A stretch of 64,000 nt of DNA from Yersinia proxima (GCF_902170785.1 NZ_CABHYG010000009.1:124001-188000); one strand, 5' to 3'; numbered from the stretch's first letter, positions 1-11,120 are shown. The notes: generated by a model from the sequence alone, not told the origin. Numbers and translations are program-made.

Positions 1-21
1 GCTTAGTTTAAAGGAGGGAAT

Positions 22-171
22 ATGAAAAAACAGAGTGTACTTTTGAGTTTGGTTTTTTGCGGTGTGATGGCGATGTCAGTCCATTCAACGGCGCAGGCAA
101 AAGAGCTCAGCAGCATGATGCTGCTACCTATATGTTGCGCCTTCACTTATCCATTTTGGATTCAACGATAA
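22..171 (+). CDS. short putative exported protein (49 aa)
   Basis: This reading frame has a strong ribosome site (aaggaggg at 11-18) followed by ATG. It encodes a basic start (MKKQ), a hydrophobic stretch and an ALA-type cleavage motif (STAQA at about residues 22-26), so it looks like a signal peptide with a mature part of only about 23 residues. The tail contains a Cys-Cys pair. It converges on flhE and overlaps its stop by about 10 nt. I do not recognise a family. It may be a genuine small secreted protein or the 5' part of a longer exported protein truncated by a frameshift; its short mature region favours caution. Confidence 0.45.
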   Translation: MKKQSVLLSLVFCGVMAMSVHSTAQAKELSSMMLLPICCAFTYPFWIQR

Positions 172-584
172 TTGACGATGACCTGATTATTAATCACTTG
201 CAGTGGTGGGTTGACCCGCCCTTTTCCCGCAATAAAGTAAATAAAAGTCAGTTGAGTCGCGGCCGCTTCTCCTGCCAACCCACGGCTCAGCCCACTGCCG
301 CCCTCAAGTGGCATACAGCGGGTTGGCGTACATAACTTAACTTGTAAACCATCGGGTGCTACTGACATTAATTGGTAGCGCCAACTTATCGAGACAATTC
401 GCGCGTTCTCTTGCGCCAGTGCAACCGGTGATTGCAGCGGTTTAGCTGAGATTGCCACACCCCGTACACTCTGAGTAATGCCAATATCGTCTGCCACCCA
501 GGAACCTGAAGCCATTGCATTTAATGGTAATATTCCGATTGAAAGCAAGCCCACCAGAACTCTTCGGGAAAGACAAGTCAGCAT
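162..584 (-). CDS. flhE: flagellar protein FlhE
   Basis: FlhE is a small periplasmic protein encoded after flhA in enterobacteria and linked to keeping the flagellar export apparatus proton-tight. The 140-residue product begins with a signal peptide (about residues 1-25, ending NAMAS) and has two cysteines in a CTPTRC motif near residue 85. It is the last gene of flhB-flhA-flhE, and its ATG overlaps the flhA stop by one base (TAATG), which indicates translational coupling. Assignment rests on position, size, signal peptide and overall family likeness. Confidence 0.9.
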   Translation of the reverse strand: MLTCLSRRVLVGLLSIGILPLNAMASGSWVADDIGITQSVRGVAISAKPLQSPVALAQENARIVSISWRYQLMSVAPDGLQVKLCTPTRCMPLEGGSGLSRGLAGEAAATQLTFIYFIAGKGRVNPPLQVINNQVIVNYR

Positions 585-2662
585 TAGGCTGCTCCTATGG
601 TTGAGGTCATACGGATTTGGCGATTGTCGCCGATTTCCAGATTAGACAGCACCACCATCTGCGGCAAGCTGCGGCGCAAGAAGCGGGCTAATAATGCGCG
701 CAGTGCGTGATTAACCAACAACACCGGCGGGGCACCCAGCATCTCTTGGCGTTGCAGTGCTTGCTTGGATTGTTCCAGTAGGCGGTCAGCCAGACCCGGC
801 TCCAGACCGCTGCCACCTTGCAGTGCTTGTAATAGCAAGCGCTCCAAGGCTGCATCCAGTCCAATAACTTGAATTTCGCCAGTACCGGGGAACCACTGCT
901 GGGCAATTGATCGGCCCAGCGCAACGCGTACCACCGCGGTTAACTCATAAGGGTCAGTTTGATTGGGTGCATGTTCAGCAAGTGTTTCAATAATGGTGCG
1001 CATATCACGAATGGAGACCCGCTCCATTAATAGGTTTTGCAGCACCTTATGCAGCGTGGTTAAGGTCACCACACCTGGAATGAAGTCCTCTGTCAGTTTC
1101 GGCATCTCTTGTGAAACCCTATCCAACAGTTGTTGGGTTTCCTGACGACCGAACAATTCACTCGCATATTGACTGATCAGATGATTTAAATGCGTGGCGA
1201 CGACCGTACTGGCCTCAACCACGGTAAACCCTTGAATCTGCGCCTGTTCACGTAATGCACTTTCAATCCATACCGCAGCCAAACCAAACGCTGGATCTTG
1301 CGTCGCTTCGCCGGGCAATGTCCCAACCGCGTTACCTGGATTGATCGCCAACCAGCGGCCCGGATGGGCTTCGCCACTGCCAATCTCGACCCCTTTCATC
1401 AGAATCCGATAACTCGCAGGCGGGAGTTCCAGATTATCCCTGATATGAACTACCGGCGGCAAATAGCCCATTTCCTGAGCAAACTTTTTGCGGATACTGC
1501 GAATGCGCCCGAGTAACTCACCATTTTGCTGGAAATCGACCATCGGAATCAGACGATAGCCAACTTCCATACCCAGAGGATCTTCCAGTTGCACATCTGA
1601 CCAGGTAGCCTCAGACGCTTGCTGTTGATCCTGCACAACCGGCGTTTCAGCCGCCGCAGGCTGCTGTGATTGCTTACCGCGCAAACGCCAGGCTAATGCC
1701 AGCAATGCCGCCGTAAATAATAGAAACACAAAGTTAGGCATACCGGGCACCATACCCAGTAATCCCAATACGGCGGCACTCAATACCATCACCCGCGGGT
1801 TGTTGAACAACTGGGTGACCATTTGCTGGCCCACATCCTGATCAGTGCTCACTCGGGTAACAATAACACCCGCAGCGGTGGAGATAACCAGTGCCGGGAT
1901 TTGCGCAACCAAGCCGTCACCAATAGTCAACAGCGTATAGGTTTCGGCAGCATGGCCCACGGCCATGTTGTGCTGGAGTACCCCGACTAACAGACCGCCG
2001 ACCACGTTAATGACCATGATCAGTAATCCGGCAACCGCATCACCACGGACAAACTTACTGGCCCCGTCCATTGAACCGTAGAAGTCCGCCTCTTGTGTCA
2101 CATCAGAACGGCGCTTTTTCGCTTCATCTTCACCAATCAAACCGGCGTTTAAGTCGGCGTCGATGGCCATCTGTTTACCAGGCATACCATCAAGAACAAA
2201 ACGTGCACCAACTTCGGCAATACGCCCTGCCCCTTTGGTGATAACCATAAAGTTGATGATAACCAAAATCACAAAGACCACGATACCGATGGCGAAGTTA
2301 CCGCCCACCAGGAAATGGCCAAATGCCTCAACCACTCGGCCCGCAGCCGCGGCACCGGTATGCCCATCCATCAGAATAATACGAGTAGAAGCCACGTTTA
2401 GGGATAAACGCAATAAAGTCGAGAACAACAGAATGGTCGGGAATGCAGCAAAATCCAAAGTACGCTGAGTAAACATCGCTACCAACAACACCATGATGGA
2501 TAGCGCGATATTGAAGGTAAACAGCAAATCAAGGACGAAAGGCGGCAGTGGCAGCACCATCATCGACAAGATCATGAGGATTAAGATTGGCCCGGCAAGA
2601 ATTTGCCACTGCGTATCTTTGAAATTGCCCGGTAAACGAAGCAGGGCGGCCAAATTAGCCAT
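584..2662 (-). CDS. flhA: flagellar type III export gate protein FlhA
   Basis: FlhA forms the nonameric ring of the flagellar type III export gate in the inner membrane and docks chaperone-substrate complexes in the cytoplasm. The 692-residue protein has the normal length. Residues about 20-325 contain the predicted multi-pass membrane part with the conserved FHIPEP-family loop (KGAGRIAEVGARFVLDGMPG at about 142-161). A linker rich in Gln and Ala (about 330-350) leads into the cytoplasmic domain (about 360-692). Its start overlaps the flhB stop by one base and its stop overlaps flhE, so the three genes are tightly coupled. Confidence 0.97.
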   Translation of the reverse strand: MANLAALLRLPGNFKDTQWQILAGPILILMILSMMVLPLPPFVLDLLFTFNIALSIMVLLVAMFTQRTLDFAAFPTILLFSTLLRLSLNVASTRIILMDGHTGAAAAGRVVEAFGHFLVGGNFAIGIVVFVILVIINFMVITKGAGRIAEVGARFVLDGMPGKQMAIDADLNAGLIGEDEAKKRRSDVTQEADFYGSMDGASKFVRGDAVAGLLIMVINVVGGLLVGVLQHNMAVGHAAETYTLLTIGDGLVAQIPALVISTAAGVIVTRVSTDQDVGQQMVTQLFNNPRVMVLSAAVLGLLGMVPGMPNFVFLLFTAALLALAWRLRGKQSQQPAAAETPVVQDQQQASEATWSDVQLEDPLGMEVGYRLIPMVDFQQNGELLGRIRSIRKKFAQEMGYLPPVVHIRDNLELPPASYRILMKGVEIGSGEAHPGRWLAINPGNAVGTLPGEATQDPAFGLAAVWIESALREQAQIQGFTVVEASTVVATHLNHLISQYASELFGRQETQQLLDRVSQEMPKLTEDFIPGVVTLTTLHKVLQNLLMERVSIRDMRTIIETLAEHAPNQTDPYELTAVVRVALGRSIAQQWFPGTGEIQVIGLDAALERLLLQALQGGSGLEPGLADRLLEQSKQALQRQEMLGAPPVLLVNHALRALLARFLRRSLPQMVVLSNLEIGDNRQIRMTSTIGAA

Positions 2663-3813
2663 TAGTCAGTCTCACTCTCTTCTGTTGCAAAATCCAGCCC
2701 TTCCGGCACCGGCAGATGTTCAGGTTTTTTCGGGACTAGCCCACCTTCCCGCTTCCAGCGTTTCAGCTGATACACCCAGGCAAGGACTTCCGCGACCGCC
2801 GCATAAAGAGTGGCAGGAATATGTTGACCCACTTCGCTGTGCCGGAATAATGCCCTGGCCAGTGGCGGAGCTTCTAATAAAGGAATGCGATTTTCAGCAC
2901 CCAATTCACGAATGCGCAGTGCCACGGCCCCCGCCCCTTTCGCCAGAACTTTAGGTGCACTCATTTTGGTTTCGTTGTATTGCAACGCAACAGCATAGTG
3001 AGTCGGGTTAGTCACTATCACATCCGCTTTGTGTACATCGGCCATCATTCGCCGCCGGGCCATGGCCCGTTGCTGCTGGCGGATGCGCCCTTTCACATGC
3101 GGATCACCTTCTTGGTCCTTGAACTCATCACGTATTTCCTGTTTGGTCATACGTAACTTTTTAATATGGCTGGTTATTTGGAAAAATACATCGAACCCAA
3201 CCATGGGGGTCAGACCTAAAACCACCACTAACCCACAGAAAATAATCAGGTGGAGCGCGTCACCTAAGGCGGCTACCGGAGGAGCGGCCATTAACCGCAT
3301 CATATCGGGCCAGTTATGCCAGAGAAATATGCCGGTAACCCACCCCACCAGTGTCGCTTTCAAGATGGCTTTCAGCAGTTCTGCCAACGCTTGTGAGGAA
3401 AACATCCGCTTTAAACCGGCAATCGGACTCATTCGCTTGAGATCGAACTTGATTGATTCGCCGCTAAACAGTACGCCGCCCAGTAGCATCGGTACTGCCA
3501 TTGCCACTATGACCAACCCGGCAAAAATGGGTATCAACGCTATCAGCGTTTGTCTGAGTAACATGCCAATTTGACGTAGCATTTGCTTATCATCACTGAT
3601 AAGACCGTGATCAAAATGCAACCCTTGGGAAATCATGGCGGCCAGTTGTCGCGCCATCGATTCCCCTGAAACCCAGAGAATAGCCAAACCGGCCCCGAGC
3701 ATCAGCATCGAGGTCAGTTCGCGCGAGCGCGGGATCTGGCCTTTCTCACGAGCCTTCTCCAGCTTATGGGCTGTGGGTTCCTCGCTTTTGTCCGCATCGC
3801 TATCTTCAGCCAC
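2662..3813 (-). CDS. flhB: flagellar export switch protein FlhB
   Basis: FlhB sets the substrate specificity of the flagellar type III secretion system, switching from rod/hook to filament substrates. The 383-residue sequence has an acidic-basic N terminus, four predicted membrane segments (about 35-210) and a cytoplasmic domain with the self-cleavage motif NPTH at residues 269-272, exactly as in Salmonella. It is the first gene of flhBAE. The 243-nt gap upstream must hold its promoter; I saw no sigma-28 site there, consistent with its usual FlhDC-dependent (class 2) control. Confidence 0.97.
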   Translation of the reverse strand: MAEDSDADKSEEPTAHKLEKAREKGQIPRSRELTSMLMLGAGLAILWVSGESMARQLAAMISQGLHFDHGLISDDKQMLRQIGMLLRQTLIALIPIFAGLVIVAMAVPMLLGGVLFSGESIKFDLKRMSPIAGLKRMFSSQALAELLKAILKATLVGWVTGIFLWHNWPDMMRLMAAPPVAALGDALHLIIFCGLVVVLGLTPMVGFDVFFQITSHIKKLRMTKQEIRDEFKDQEGDPHVKGRIRQQQRAMARRRMMADVHKADVIVTNPTHYAVALQYNETKMSAPKVLAKGAGAVALRIRELGAENRIPLLEAPPLARALFRHSEVGQHIPATLYAAVAEVLAWVYQLKRWKREGGLVPKKPEHLPVPEGLDFATEESETD

Positions 3814-3999
3814 AGCAATGGCTTCCGTTAACGTAAATGTTCCTGTTCAGCGTAAGCGTTCCCATCTGAGAGAAAATTAATATGCGTAGCATGACAAACA
3901 TTTAGTTAGCCTATGGCTGGAATAAGGCTGCAATTAGGGGGTTATTTATCGGTTCAAGGCGTTCGGCGGGTTTGGTCGGCGTTTATCGAATGGCGAAGC

Positions 4000-4037
4000 A
4001 AAAAAAGAGGGTAGATGAGAGAGAGCTCTCACCTACC
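4000..4037 (-). terminator. intrinsic terminator after cheZ
   Basis: On the minus strand an interrupted stem (GGTAG + TGAGAG pairing with CTCTCA + CTACC, loop about 4 nt) is followed by CTC and seven U. It lies about 20 nt past the cheZ stop, at the expected end of the MCP-cheRBYZ operon and before flhB. Confidence 0.85.
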
Positions 4038-4056
4038 TGGTCAGGTTATCCGCGGC

Positions 4057-4701
4057 TTAGAAGCCCAGACTATCTAACAGGTCATCAACTTGATCCTGGC
4101 TGGCAATGACCCCAGCGCCATTTTTATCCAGTTGCGGCCCATTGAGTAGACTGTCGGTCGGTTTTTGCGGTTTTGACGGCATATCAGGAATGTTCTCCAT
4201 CAATACCATTAATAACTGTTTCTCAATTTCTTGCACCACATCCATCATGCGCTTGATAACCTGACCCGTCAGGTCTTGGAAATCCTGCGCCATCATGATT
4301 TCCAATAATTGCGCATTGGTAAATGAGGTATGTTGTGGCACTACATCCAGATACTCACGGGTATCAGTGACCAGAGAACGGGCATCTGACAGCTCGATTG
4401 GATTTTCAAACCATTCATCCCAGCGAACTTTTAGCGCTTTAGCGGATGACTCAAGCTCATTCTGACGCGGCTGTGCTGCTTCAACACAGTTCAAGGCTCT
4501 TTCCGCTGCCTGCGCTGTCATATGAACCACATAGTCCAGACGGTCACGGGCATCAGGAATGGCTTCTGCCGCCTGAGCAATTGCCTGATCAAGACCCAAC
4601 TCACGCAAACTGTCGCGCAACATTCGTGTCAGTTGACCAATACGACTGATTATATCACTGGCTGATGCCGCATCTGTTGCGGGCATTTGATGGTTACTCA
4701 T
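4057..4701 (-). CDS. cheZ: CheY-P phosphatase CheZ
   Basis: CheZ dephosphorylates CheY-P and so ends the tumble signal. The 214-residue product has the long helical-hairpin composition of the family and the conserved catalytic segment ([17 protein letters not shown] at about 133-149, with the Asp/Gln pair). The C-terminal peptide [12 protein letters not shown] is the classic CheY-binding helix. It lies 9 nt after cheY and is the last gene of the operon. Confidence 0.97.
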   Translation of the reverse strand: MSNHQMPATDAASASDIISRIGQLTRMLRDSLRELGLDQAIAQAAEAIPDARDRLDYVVHMTAQAAERALNCVEAAQPRQNELESSAKALKVRWDEWFENPIELSDARSLVTDTREYLDVVPQHTSFTNAQLLEIMMAQDFQDLTGQVIKRMMDVVQEIEKQLLMVLMENIPDMPSKPQKPTDSLLNGPQLDKNGAGVIASQDQVDDLLDSLGF

Positions 4702-4710
4702 CTCGCCTCC

Positions 4711-5136
<426 letters not shown>

Positions 5137-5174
5137 TTAAATACCAACGCCCGATTTCCACCGGAAAATTTCTA

Positions 5175-6224
5175 CTAGATTCGCAGGGCTTGGCCGCTGC
5201 TTATCTGTGCCAACATGCGCTGACTTATCTGGTTCAAATCCAGGATTTCATTAACGCCGCCCATCCCAATAGCTTCACGCGGCATCCCGAAGACCACACA
5301 ACTGGCTTCGTTTTGTGCAATGGTATAAGCCCCTGCCCGATGCATCTCCAATAAACCGGCAGCACCGTCATTGCCCATTCCCGTTAGAATGACGCCGACC
5401 GCATTGCGCCCGGCATACTGCGCCACTGAACGGAACAGCACATCAACCGAGGGACGATGACGATTAACCGCAGGCCCGTCATGAATACGCACCTGATAGT
5501 TTGCCCCACTGCGCGCCAATTCCATGTGCCGATCACCGGGTGCAATATAGGCGTGTCCGGGCAATACCCGCTCACCGTCTTCTGCTTCCTTCACGGTAAT
5601 TTGGCACAATTTATTGAGCCGCTCCGCAAATGAACGGGTAAAACCCGGTGGCATATGCTGTGTTATCAACAATGCCGGGCTGGTCGGTGGCAAAGGTTGT
5701 AACACGGTACGGATGGCCTCAGTCCCCCCCGTCGATGCGCCGATCGCAATGAGTTTCTCACTACTGAGCAACGGCGTGTGGCTAAGCATCACTGGCGCGT
5801 GTTCCGGGCCACGCTGTGGTAAACGAGCTTTCGCGGCTGTGCGGATTTTCTCCGCAATCAACTCACTGTATGCCAGCATCCCTTCACGAATACCCAACTG
5901 TGGTTTGGTGACAAAATCGATAGCCCCCAATTCCAGCGCGCGCATGGTTATCTCTGAGTTTTTTCCGGTTAATGATGAAACCATCACCACCGGCATTGGC
6001 CGCAACCGCATCAATTTCTCAAGAAAATCCAAACCATCCATCCGTGGCATTTCAACATCAAGTGTTAATACCTGCGGATTAAATTTTTTAATCAAATCAC
6101 GGGCAACCAACGGATCAGGTGCTGCTGCAACCATTTCCATATCTGGGTGACTGTTAATAATCTCTGTCATTAACTGGCGCATTAACGCGGAATCATCAAC
6201 GCACAATACTCTGATTTTACTCAT
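5175..6224 (-). CDS. cheB: protein-glutamate methylesterase/deamidase CheB
   Basis: CheB removes methyl groups from receptors and deamidates Gln residues, resetting adaptation. I place the start at the ATG (MSKIRVL, 349 aa) rather than the GTG one codon upstream, because AAGGAG is well spaced and this matches E. coli CheB. The receiver domain (1-120) has D10, D11 and D56 ([11 protein letters not shown]). The methylesterase domain (about 150-349) has the IGASTGG serine motif, QHMPPGFT histidine motif and GMGNDGAAG aspartate motif. The cheR stop overlaps this ATG by one base (TGATG). Confidence 0.97.
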   Translation of the reverse strand: MSKIRVLCVDDSALMRQLMTEIINSHPDMEMVAAAPDPLVARDLIKKFNPQVLTLDVEMPRMDGLDFLEKLMRLRPMPVVMVSSLTGKNSEITMRALELGAIDFVTKPQLGIREGMLAYSELIAEKIRTAAKARLPQRGPEHAPVMLSHTPLLSSEKLIAIGASTGGTEAIRTVLQPLPPTSPALLITQHMPPGFTRSFAERLNKLCQITVKEAEDGERVLPGHAYIAPGDRHMELARSGANYQVRIHDGPAVNRHRPSVDVLFRSVAQYAGRNAVGVILTGMGNDGAAGLLEMHRAGAYTIAQNEASCVVFGMPREAIGMGGVNEILDLNQISQRMLAQISSGQALRI

Positions 6225-7084
6225 CACCTCTCCTTGGTCAGTCCATAAACGGTCTGCCCGCGCAAATAGAATTCCCGACTAATTTGACTGAAATTCTCCG
6301 AATGGCCTGCAAACATCAAGCCGCCGGGTTTTAGCAAAGGGACAAAGCGACGCAGAATGCGCTCCTGCGTTTCTTTATCAAAATAAATCATCACGTTACG
6401 ACAAAAAATAGCGTCAAATTGCCCCGGTAATGCCCATTCGGGTGCTAACAGATTCAGTTGCTGGAAATGAATCATATTGGCAAGTTCCGGCCGCACTCTT
6501 ACCATGCCCTGATGAGGGCCGGTGCCACGCAGAAAGTAGCGTTGCATTTGTTGCGTAGACAATGAGCGCAATTCATCTTGTCGATACACGCCACTGGTGG
6601 CTTTCTCCAGGACTTGTGTATCAATATCACTGGCCAATATCTGGCAAGATCCCGACCGATTTCCCAACACATCACACAATGTCATGGCGATAGAATAAGG
6701 TTCTTCACCGGTCGATGCCGCCGTACTCCAGACCGAATAACTCCCCGGCCGCTGACGAGCATGCTCTGCCAGAATCGGAAAGTGGTGCGCCTCACGGAAA
6801 AATGCCGTCAGGTTGGTGGTCAAGGCATTAACAAATGCCTGCCACTCTGCACTGTTAGGATCGGTCTCCAGTAACGCCAGGTATTGACCAAAATCGTTAA
6901 TCCCCAGCAACCTCAACCGCCTCACCAGGCGGTTATAGACCATTTCCCGTTTGTGATCGGCCAGCACAATCCCGGCCCGTTGGTAAATAAGTTGGCAAAT
7001 GCGTCGGAAGTGAACATCCGACAGCGGCAGCCGTTGAATCATCTGGGTCAGGGGAGACCCAAACTCTTGGGGTGATGGTTTCAT
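6224..7084 (-). CDS. cheR: chemoreceptor methyltransferase CheR
   Basis: CheR methylates receptor glutamates from S-adenosylmethionine. The 286-residue sequence has the N-terminal helical domain and the SAM-binding core ([16 protein letters not shown] at about 119-134; [26 protein letters not shown]). It is translationally coupled to cheB and follows a MCP gene by 28 nt. Its beta-subdomain is expected to tether to NWETF tails, which are present on two of the three receptors in the window. Confidence 0.97.
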   Translation of the reverse strand: MKPSPQEFGSPLTQMIQRLPLSDVHFRRICQLIYQRAGIVLADHKREMVYNRLVRRLRLLGINDFGQYLALLETDPNSAEWQAFVNALTTNLTAFFREAHHFPILAEHARQRPGSYSVWSTAASTGEEPYSIAMTLCDVLGNRSGSCQILASDIDTQVLEKATSGVYRQDELRSLSTQQMQRYFLRGTGPHQGMVRVRPELANMIHFQQLNLLAPEWALPGQFDAIFCRNVMIYFDKETQERILRRFVPLLKPGGLMFAGHSENFSQISREFYLRGQTVYGLTKER

Positions 7085-7112
7085 CCGGTTTCACCCCACA
7101 ATACAGTCTTCG

Positions 7113-8750
7113 TTACGCCGTTTGACAATCTGGGGTTTCCTTAACAACCGGTTGCTTACTACTGCGAACTGCTGCCTGCCCCTCCCCGCTGTCGCTATCC
7201 TGCTCCAGACGAAAAACGGACACTGCATCAGAGAGCATACCTGCCTGCTCCTCCAGTGCATTAGCCGCAGCCGCTGCCTCTTCCACTAATGCGGCGTTTT
7301 GCTGAGTGACCTGATCCATCTGTGTTACCGCGAGTGAAACCTGCTCAATACCTCGGCTTTGCTCATCCGAAGCGGAAGCGATTTCACCCATAATGTCGGT
7401 AACCCGAGTCACTGAGCGAACAATCTCTTCCATGGTCGTACCCGCATTTTCAACCAGAGTGGAACCCTGGCGAACACGGCTAACCGATTCATCGATTAGC
7501 CCTTTGATCTCTTTTGCTGCCTGCGCACTGCGTTGGGCTAAATTGCGAACTTCGCCCGCCACAACGGCAAAACCGCGCCCTTGCTCTCCGGCGCGCGCCG
7601 CTTCAACAGCGGCATTCAGAGCCAGAATATTGGTTTGGAAAGCAATGCCATCTATAACGCTGGTAATGGCACCAATCTTCTGCGAACTGGTGGCGATATC
7701 ATGCATCGTTGTGACGACACTTCCGGCTAACTCGCCGCCTTTAGCCGCAGTTCCCGACGCATCTTGCGCCAGTTGTGTCGCTTGACGGGCATTATCGGCA
7801 TTCTGTTTCACCGTCGCCGTCAGTTGCTCCATGCTGGCCGCTGTTTGCTCTAATGAAGCCGCCTGCTGCTCGGTTCTTGCCGACAAATCATTGTTACCGG
7901 CAGAGATTTCCTGAATACCCGTTAACATCGATTCTGTCCCATCGCGCACATGGCTAACCGTGGTGATGAGTGACTGTTGCATGGTGCGTAAACTGGCAAA
8001 CATCTGACTGATTTCATTACGCCCCGTCACCGAAATCTGGGCAGATAAATCACCTTGAGCAATGCGGTCAAAATGGGCGCGCATGGTTTTTAATGGCGAG
8101 ACAAACATGGTACGCAGCCAGATCAATGAAGAAATGGCCATTGCAATCACCATCAGAATTGCACCGGCAAAGATCCACATGGCGAGGTGGTAAGCCTGTT
8201 GGTTCTGAGTGCCGGCTTCTGCAATCACTTCATTGGCATACTGTAAATATTGCAAGAAATCAGCTTCAAACAGATCTTGAGTTTTCTGGGTGGGTTGATC
8301 CATAAAACTCTGCAAATTACCGGCTTCCAGGAAATCGATTAACTCCCGTAATGAACTGCGCAAGTTCTGATAACTGTTCTTGGTTGCATCTAACAACTCA
8401 CCACCGGTATCACTCTCATCCAGACGAGGTACGGCCAGAAACTGATTAAAATAGAGATCAGCTTTCTGTAGTGAGCTACGCGCATTGCCCATTAGCGCGT
8501 TGACTTGCTCCTGAGGGACTTTGAGAGCCGAACGAGTCGCCGCCCGGTTTAAGGTATTACGCGCCTGAAGTAAGGATACCCAACTGAGGCTTAATGCATC
8601 CCGTTGCTGGCTGCTGAGATCCACTCGGTTTAAATTTTGATAGTCTGAACGAAATGCAGTAAATGACAGACCACTTGAAATCAACTGTATCGAGCAAATC
8701 AACATCAATAACAGGAAAAAGCTGGTAGAAATCCGGATTCGGCCAAACAT
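7113..8750 (-). CDS. methyl-accepting chemotaxis protein (second receptor of the che operon)
   Basis: This 545-residue transmembrane chemoreceptor has TM1 (about 8-30), a periplasmic four-helix-type sensor (about 35-190), TM2 (about 191-213), HAMP (about 215-268) and a signalling domain with the highly conserved hairpin tip ([20 protein letters not shown]). The C terminus is KETPDCQTA and lacks the NWETF tether found on its neighbour, so it occupies the Tap-like position and probably the Tap-like role of a receptor assisted by others for methylation. Its ligand cannot be read from sequence. It is separated from the upstream receptor gene by an ERIC element. Confidence 0.93.
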   Translation of the reverse strand: MFGRIRISTSFFLLLMLICSIQLISSGLSFTAFRSDYQNLNRVDLSSQQRDALSLSWVSLLQARNTLNRAATRSALKVPQEQVNALMGNARSSLQKADLYFNQFLAVPRLDESDTGGELLDATKNSYQNLRSSLRELIDFLEAGNLQSFMDQPTQKTQDLFEADFLQYLQYANEVIAEAGTQNQQAYHLAMWIFAGAILMVIAMAISSLIWLRTMFVSPLKTMRAHFDRIAQGDLSAQISVTGRNEISQMFASLRTMQQSLITTVSHVRDGTESMLTGIQEISAGNNDLSARTEQQAASLEQTAASMEQLTATVKQNADNARQATQLAQDASGTAAKGGELAGSVVTTMHDIATSSQKIGAITSVIDGIAFQTNILALNAAVEAARAGEQGRGFAVVAGEVRNLAQRSAQAAKEIKGLIDESVSRVRQGSTLVENAGTTMEEIVRSVTRVTDIMGEIASASDEQSRGIEQVSLAVTQMDQVTQQNAALVEEAAAAANALEEQAGMLSDAVSVFRLEQDSDSGEGQAAVRSSKQPVVKETPDCQTA

Positions 8751-8795
8751 CGTAACCTCTTCTCAGCCAGCTCGTTGGCCGGCTTCTATTTTTAT

Positions 8796-8920
<125 letters not shown>

Positions 8921-8927
8921 TAGGGGA

Positions 8928-10601
8928 CTAGAAAGTTTCCCAATTTTCTTGCAGGTCACTTCCCAGTGCTTTTTTAGCAGTGCCGCTCTTATCCTGTGTC
9001 GGCTGCTTGGTTTTTCTCACATCTTTTTTGCTACTACTGTTATCCATACGCAGAACAAATACGGACATGGATTGGGTTAGCATACTGGCTTGTTCTTCCA
9101 GTGCTGCGGCGGCAGAGGCAGACTCTTCCACCAAAGAGGCGTTTTGTTGGGTCACACGATCCATTTCAGTCACCGCCTGACCGACCTGATCGATACCACG
9201 GCTTTGTTCATCAGAGGCGGAAGCGATTTCGCCCATAATGTCAGTTACGCGGGTCACCGCATTCACGATATCACCCATGGTTTCACCGGCACTTTCAACC
9301 AGTACAGAACCCATATCGACACGGTTGACTGAATCTTCGATCAAACCTTTGATTTCTTTGGCTGCTTGCGCACTGCGCTGGGCCAGATTGCGCACCTCAC
9401 CGGCGACAACGGCAAAACCACGGCCTTGCTCACCGGCACGAGCGGCTTCAACTGCAGCATTCAATGCCAGAATATTGGTTTGGAAAGCGATGCCATCAAT
9501 GACGCTGGTGATATCGGCAATTTTCTGCGAACTACCGGCAATGTCATGCATGGTTTGCACCACGTTCGCGACCACTTTTCCGCCTTTTTGCGCGGTTTCA
9601 GATGCACTTAATGCCAGTTGGCTAGCCTGACGAGCATTTTCAGCATTCTGTTTCACCGTGGCAGTTAACTGCTCCATGCTGGCAGCGGTTTCTTCCAAAG
9701 ATGCGGCTTGTTGCTCGGTACGCGCTGACAAATCATTGTTACCCGCAGCAATTTCTGAGGCGCCACTATAAATAGCATCAGCGCCTAAACGGACATCACT
9801 GACGGTGGTCACCAATTCAGATTGCATATGTTTCAGGCTGGCTGCCAGGGTGCCCATTTCGTTGCGACTATGCACCTCAATGTTCTGGGTCAAATCACCA
9901 TTAGCAATATGTTTGATATGTTCAATCAAGTGCTTGAGTGGATTAATCAAGATGTGTTGCATGCCCAGCCACACCACCACAATCACCACCAATACGGCAA
10001 TCAGTACAAAGACAATCACACTCATTGCATAAGTAAAGGAGCGGTTACTGTCTTCCACTGCACCGGAGTACAGACGGTCGTTTTGTGTCAGGTAAGTGTT
10101 GTAGTCATGCTCAAAAGCATTTTGGAAACTGGAGGTTGGCTGGTCAAAGAATTCATTGATCTTACCCGCTTCCATCAATTGGATAAGTTCAGTTAACGCG
10201 CCAAAATATTGCTCATAAGTCTGTTTTAATTTTTTAGCCGATTCCGGGTCTTGCTGACTATCCAGCGGAATTTGCTCGTAGCTTTTAAAACGCTCAGCCG
10301 CCACACCTAATGTCCCTTTGGCTGAAGCCAAAAGATCATTCACTGTCGGGCCGCTGCCAGTGTGGTTCACATCCATCATGTAGCGAATGCCCGCACGGTT
10401 TAACGTATTGCGTGTTTGCAGTAGATTGACCCAGCTTTCATTCAATACCGACTGTTGCTGACGGATAACCTGTAAAACCGCGAAGTTTTCTTTGTCATTT
10501 TTCAGAGAGTTGAAGAAAAGCCCGCCGGAAACCAGCTGTAAGGCACCAAATAGCACTAACACCAACAGCAAGCTGGTGACCACTTTCATACGCTTGAACA
10601 T
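8928..10601 (-). CDS. methyl-accepting chemotaxis protein with NWETF tail (Tar/Tsr type)
   Basis: This 557-residue chemoreceptor is the first gene of the receptor-cheRBYZ operon. It has TM1 (about 8-30), a periplasmic sensor (about 35-190), TM2 (about 192-214), HAMP, the conserved signalling tip and a C-terminal NWETF pentapeptide that recruits CheR and CheB. Position matches E. coli tar. The periplasmic domain has arginines ([12 protein letters not shown]) in the region that binds amino acids in Tar and Tsr, so an amino-acid ligand is plausible but not proven. A consensus sigma-28 promoter precedes it. Confidence 0.95.
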   Translation of the reverse strand: MFKRMKVVTSLLLVLVLFGALQLVSGGLFFNSLKNDKENFAVLQVIRQQQSVLNESWVNLLQTRNTLNRAGIRYMMDVNHTGSGPTVNDLLASAKGTLGVAAERFKSYEQIPLDSQQDPESAKKLKQTYEQYFGALTELIQLMEAGKINEFFDQPTSSFQNAFEHDYNTYLTQNDRLYSGAVEDSNRSFTYAMSVIVFVLIAVLVVIVVVWLGMQHILINPLKHLIEHIKHIANGDLTQNIEVHSRNEMGTLAASLKHMQSELVTTVSDVRLGADAIYSGASEIAAGNNDLSARTEQQAASLEETAASMEQLTATVKQNAENARQASQLALSASETAQKGGKVVANVVQTMHDIAGSSQKIADITSVIDGIAFQTNILALNAAVEAARAGEQGRGFAVVAGEVRNLAQRSAQAAKEIKGLIEDSVNRVDMGSVLVESAGETMGDIVNAVTRVTDIMGEIASASDEQSRGIDQVGQAVTEMDRVTQQNASLVEESASAAAALEEQASMLTQSMSVFVLRMDNSSSKKDVRKTKQPTQDKSGTAKKALGSDLQENWETF

Positions 10602-10672
10602 GTTATCCCTTCATTATTACGATTACGTCAAAATACGTGTACGCCAAAACAAAAGACGTTTAATTAACTGTG

Positions 10673-10699
10673 TTATCGGCACCAAAGGGGGGAACTTTA
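10673..10699 (-). promoter_or_regulatory. sigma-28 (FliA) promoter of the MCP-che operon
   Basis: Read on the minus strand the sequence is TAAA, 15 nt, GCCGATAA, an exact match to the class 3 flagellar consensus. It sits 72 nt upstream of the first receptor ATG. This implies FliA-dependent expression of the two receptors and cheRBYZ. Confidence 0.92.
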
Positions 10700-10826
10700 C
10701 CGGGGAGAAAGATTATTTTACCGGGGAGATACCAGGGATTAACAATTTGGGTTTCGTTTTTTGATAACGATCGTCCGCTAACAACTTTATTATCATGAAC
10801 GGAATTCACAAAAATAGAGGTAACGC

Positions 10827-11057
10827 ATGATTGGCAAAATATATACAGCACCAACTTTAAAACATACCTACCACAACACAGAAATCAAAAAATCTTCGGG
10901 CGCAGTAGTAGGTAGCATGCGTTCAGTATTAAACAGCGCAGGAACCCTATATCAGAGCAAATATTGCAACAGTTTCAACAGTTCCAACAATGGCCAAAAG
11001 CCAAATGGATTTACCCCATTAAAACTACGGGATACTATTGAGTACAAAATATCATAG
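10827..11057 (+). CDS. hypothetical small protein (76 aa)
   Basis: An ATG preceded by AGAGGTAA with good spacing opens a 76-residue frame in the 605-nt gap between the two chemotaxis operons (10602-11206). The product is basic, rich in Ser, Asn, Lys and Thr, with no membrane segment or signal peptide and no family I recognise. A weak sigma-28-like match (TAAC, 16 nt, TTTGATAA) lies upstream around 10739-10766. It is transcribed opposite to all flanking flagellar genes. It may be a real accessory gene or a chance frame. Confidence 0.4.
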   Translation: MIGKIYTAPTLKHTYHNTEIKKSSGAVVGSMRSVLNSAGTLYQSKYCNSFNSSNNGQKPNGFTPLKLRDTIEYKIS

Positions 11058-11120
11058 GAAAGACCGCAATCTCTGTACCTGATATCCACTGCTTATATCG
11101 AAATTTAATCTCTTTTCAAC

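Noticed and set aside
7393..7785. Long plus-strand open frame antisense to the MCP signalling domain, repeated at 9238-9630 and, on the minus strand, 26652-27227
   Set aside because: The three frames correspond because the underlying receptor sequence is highly conserved and GC-rich; they have no ribosome site and are shadows of the receptors.
10681..10730. Repeated ttaccgggga motifs (10696 and 10720) as an operator array
   Set aside because: One copy overlaps the -35 of the sigma-28 promoter by chance and the second has no extended symmetry; too little to support an operator.
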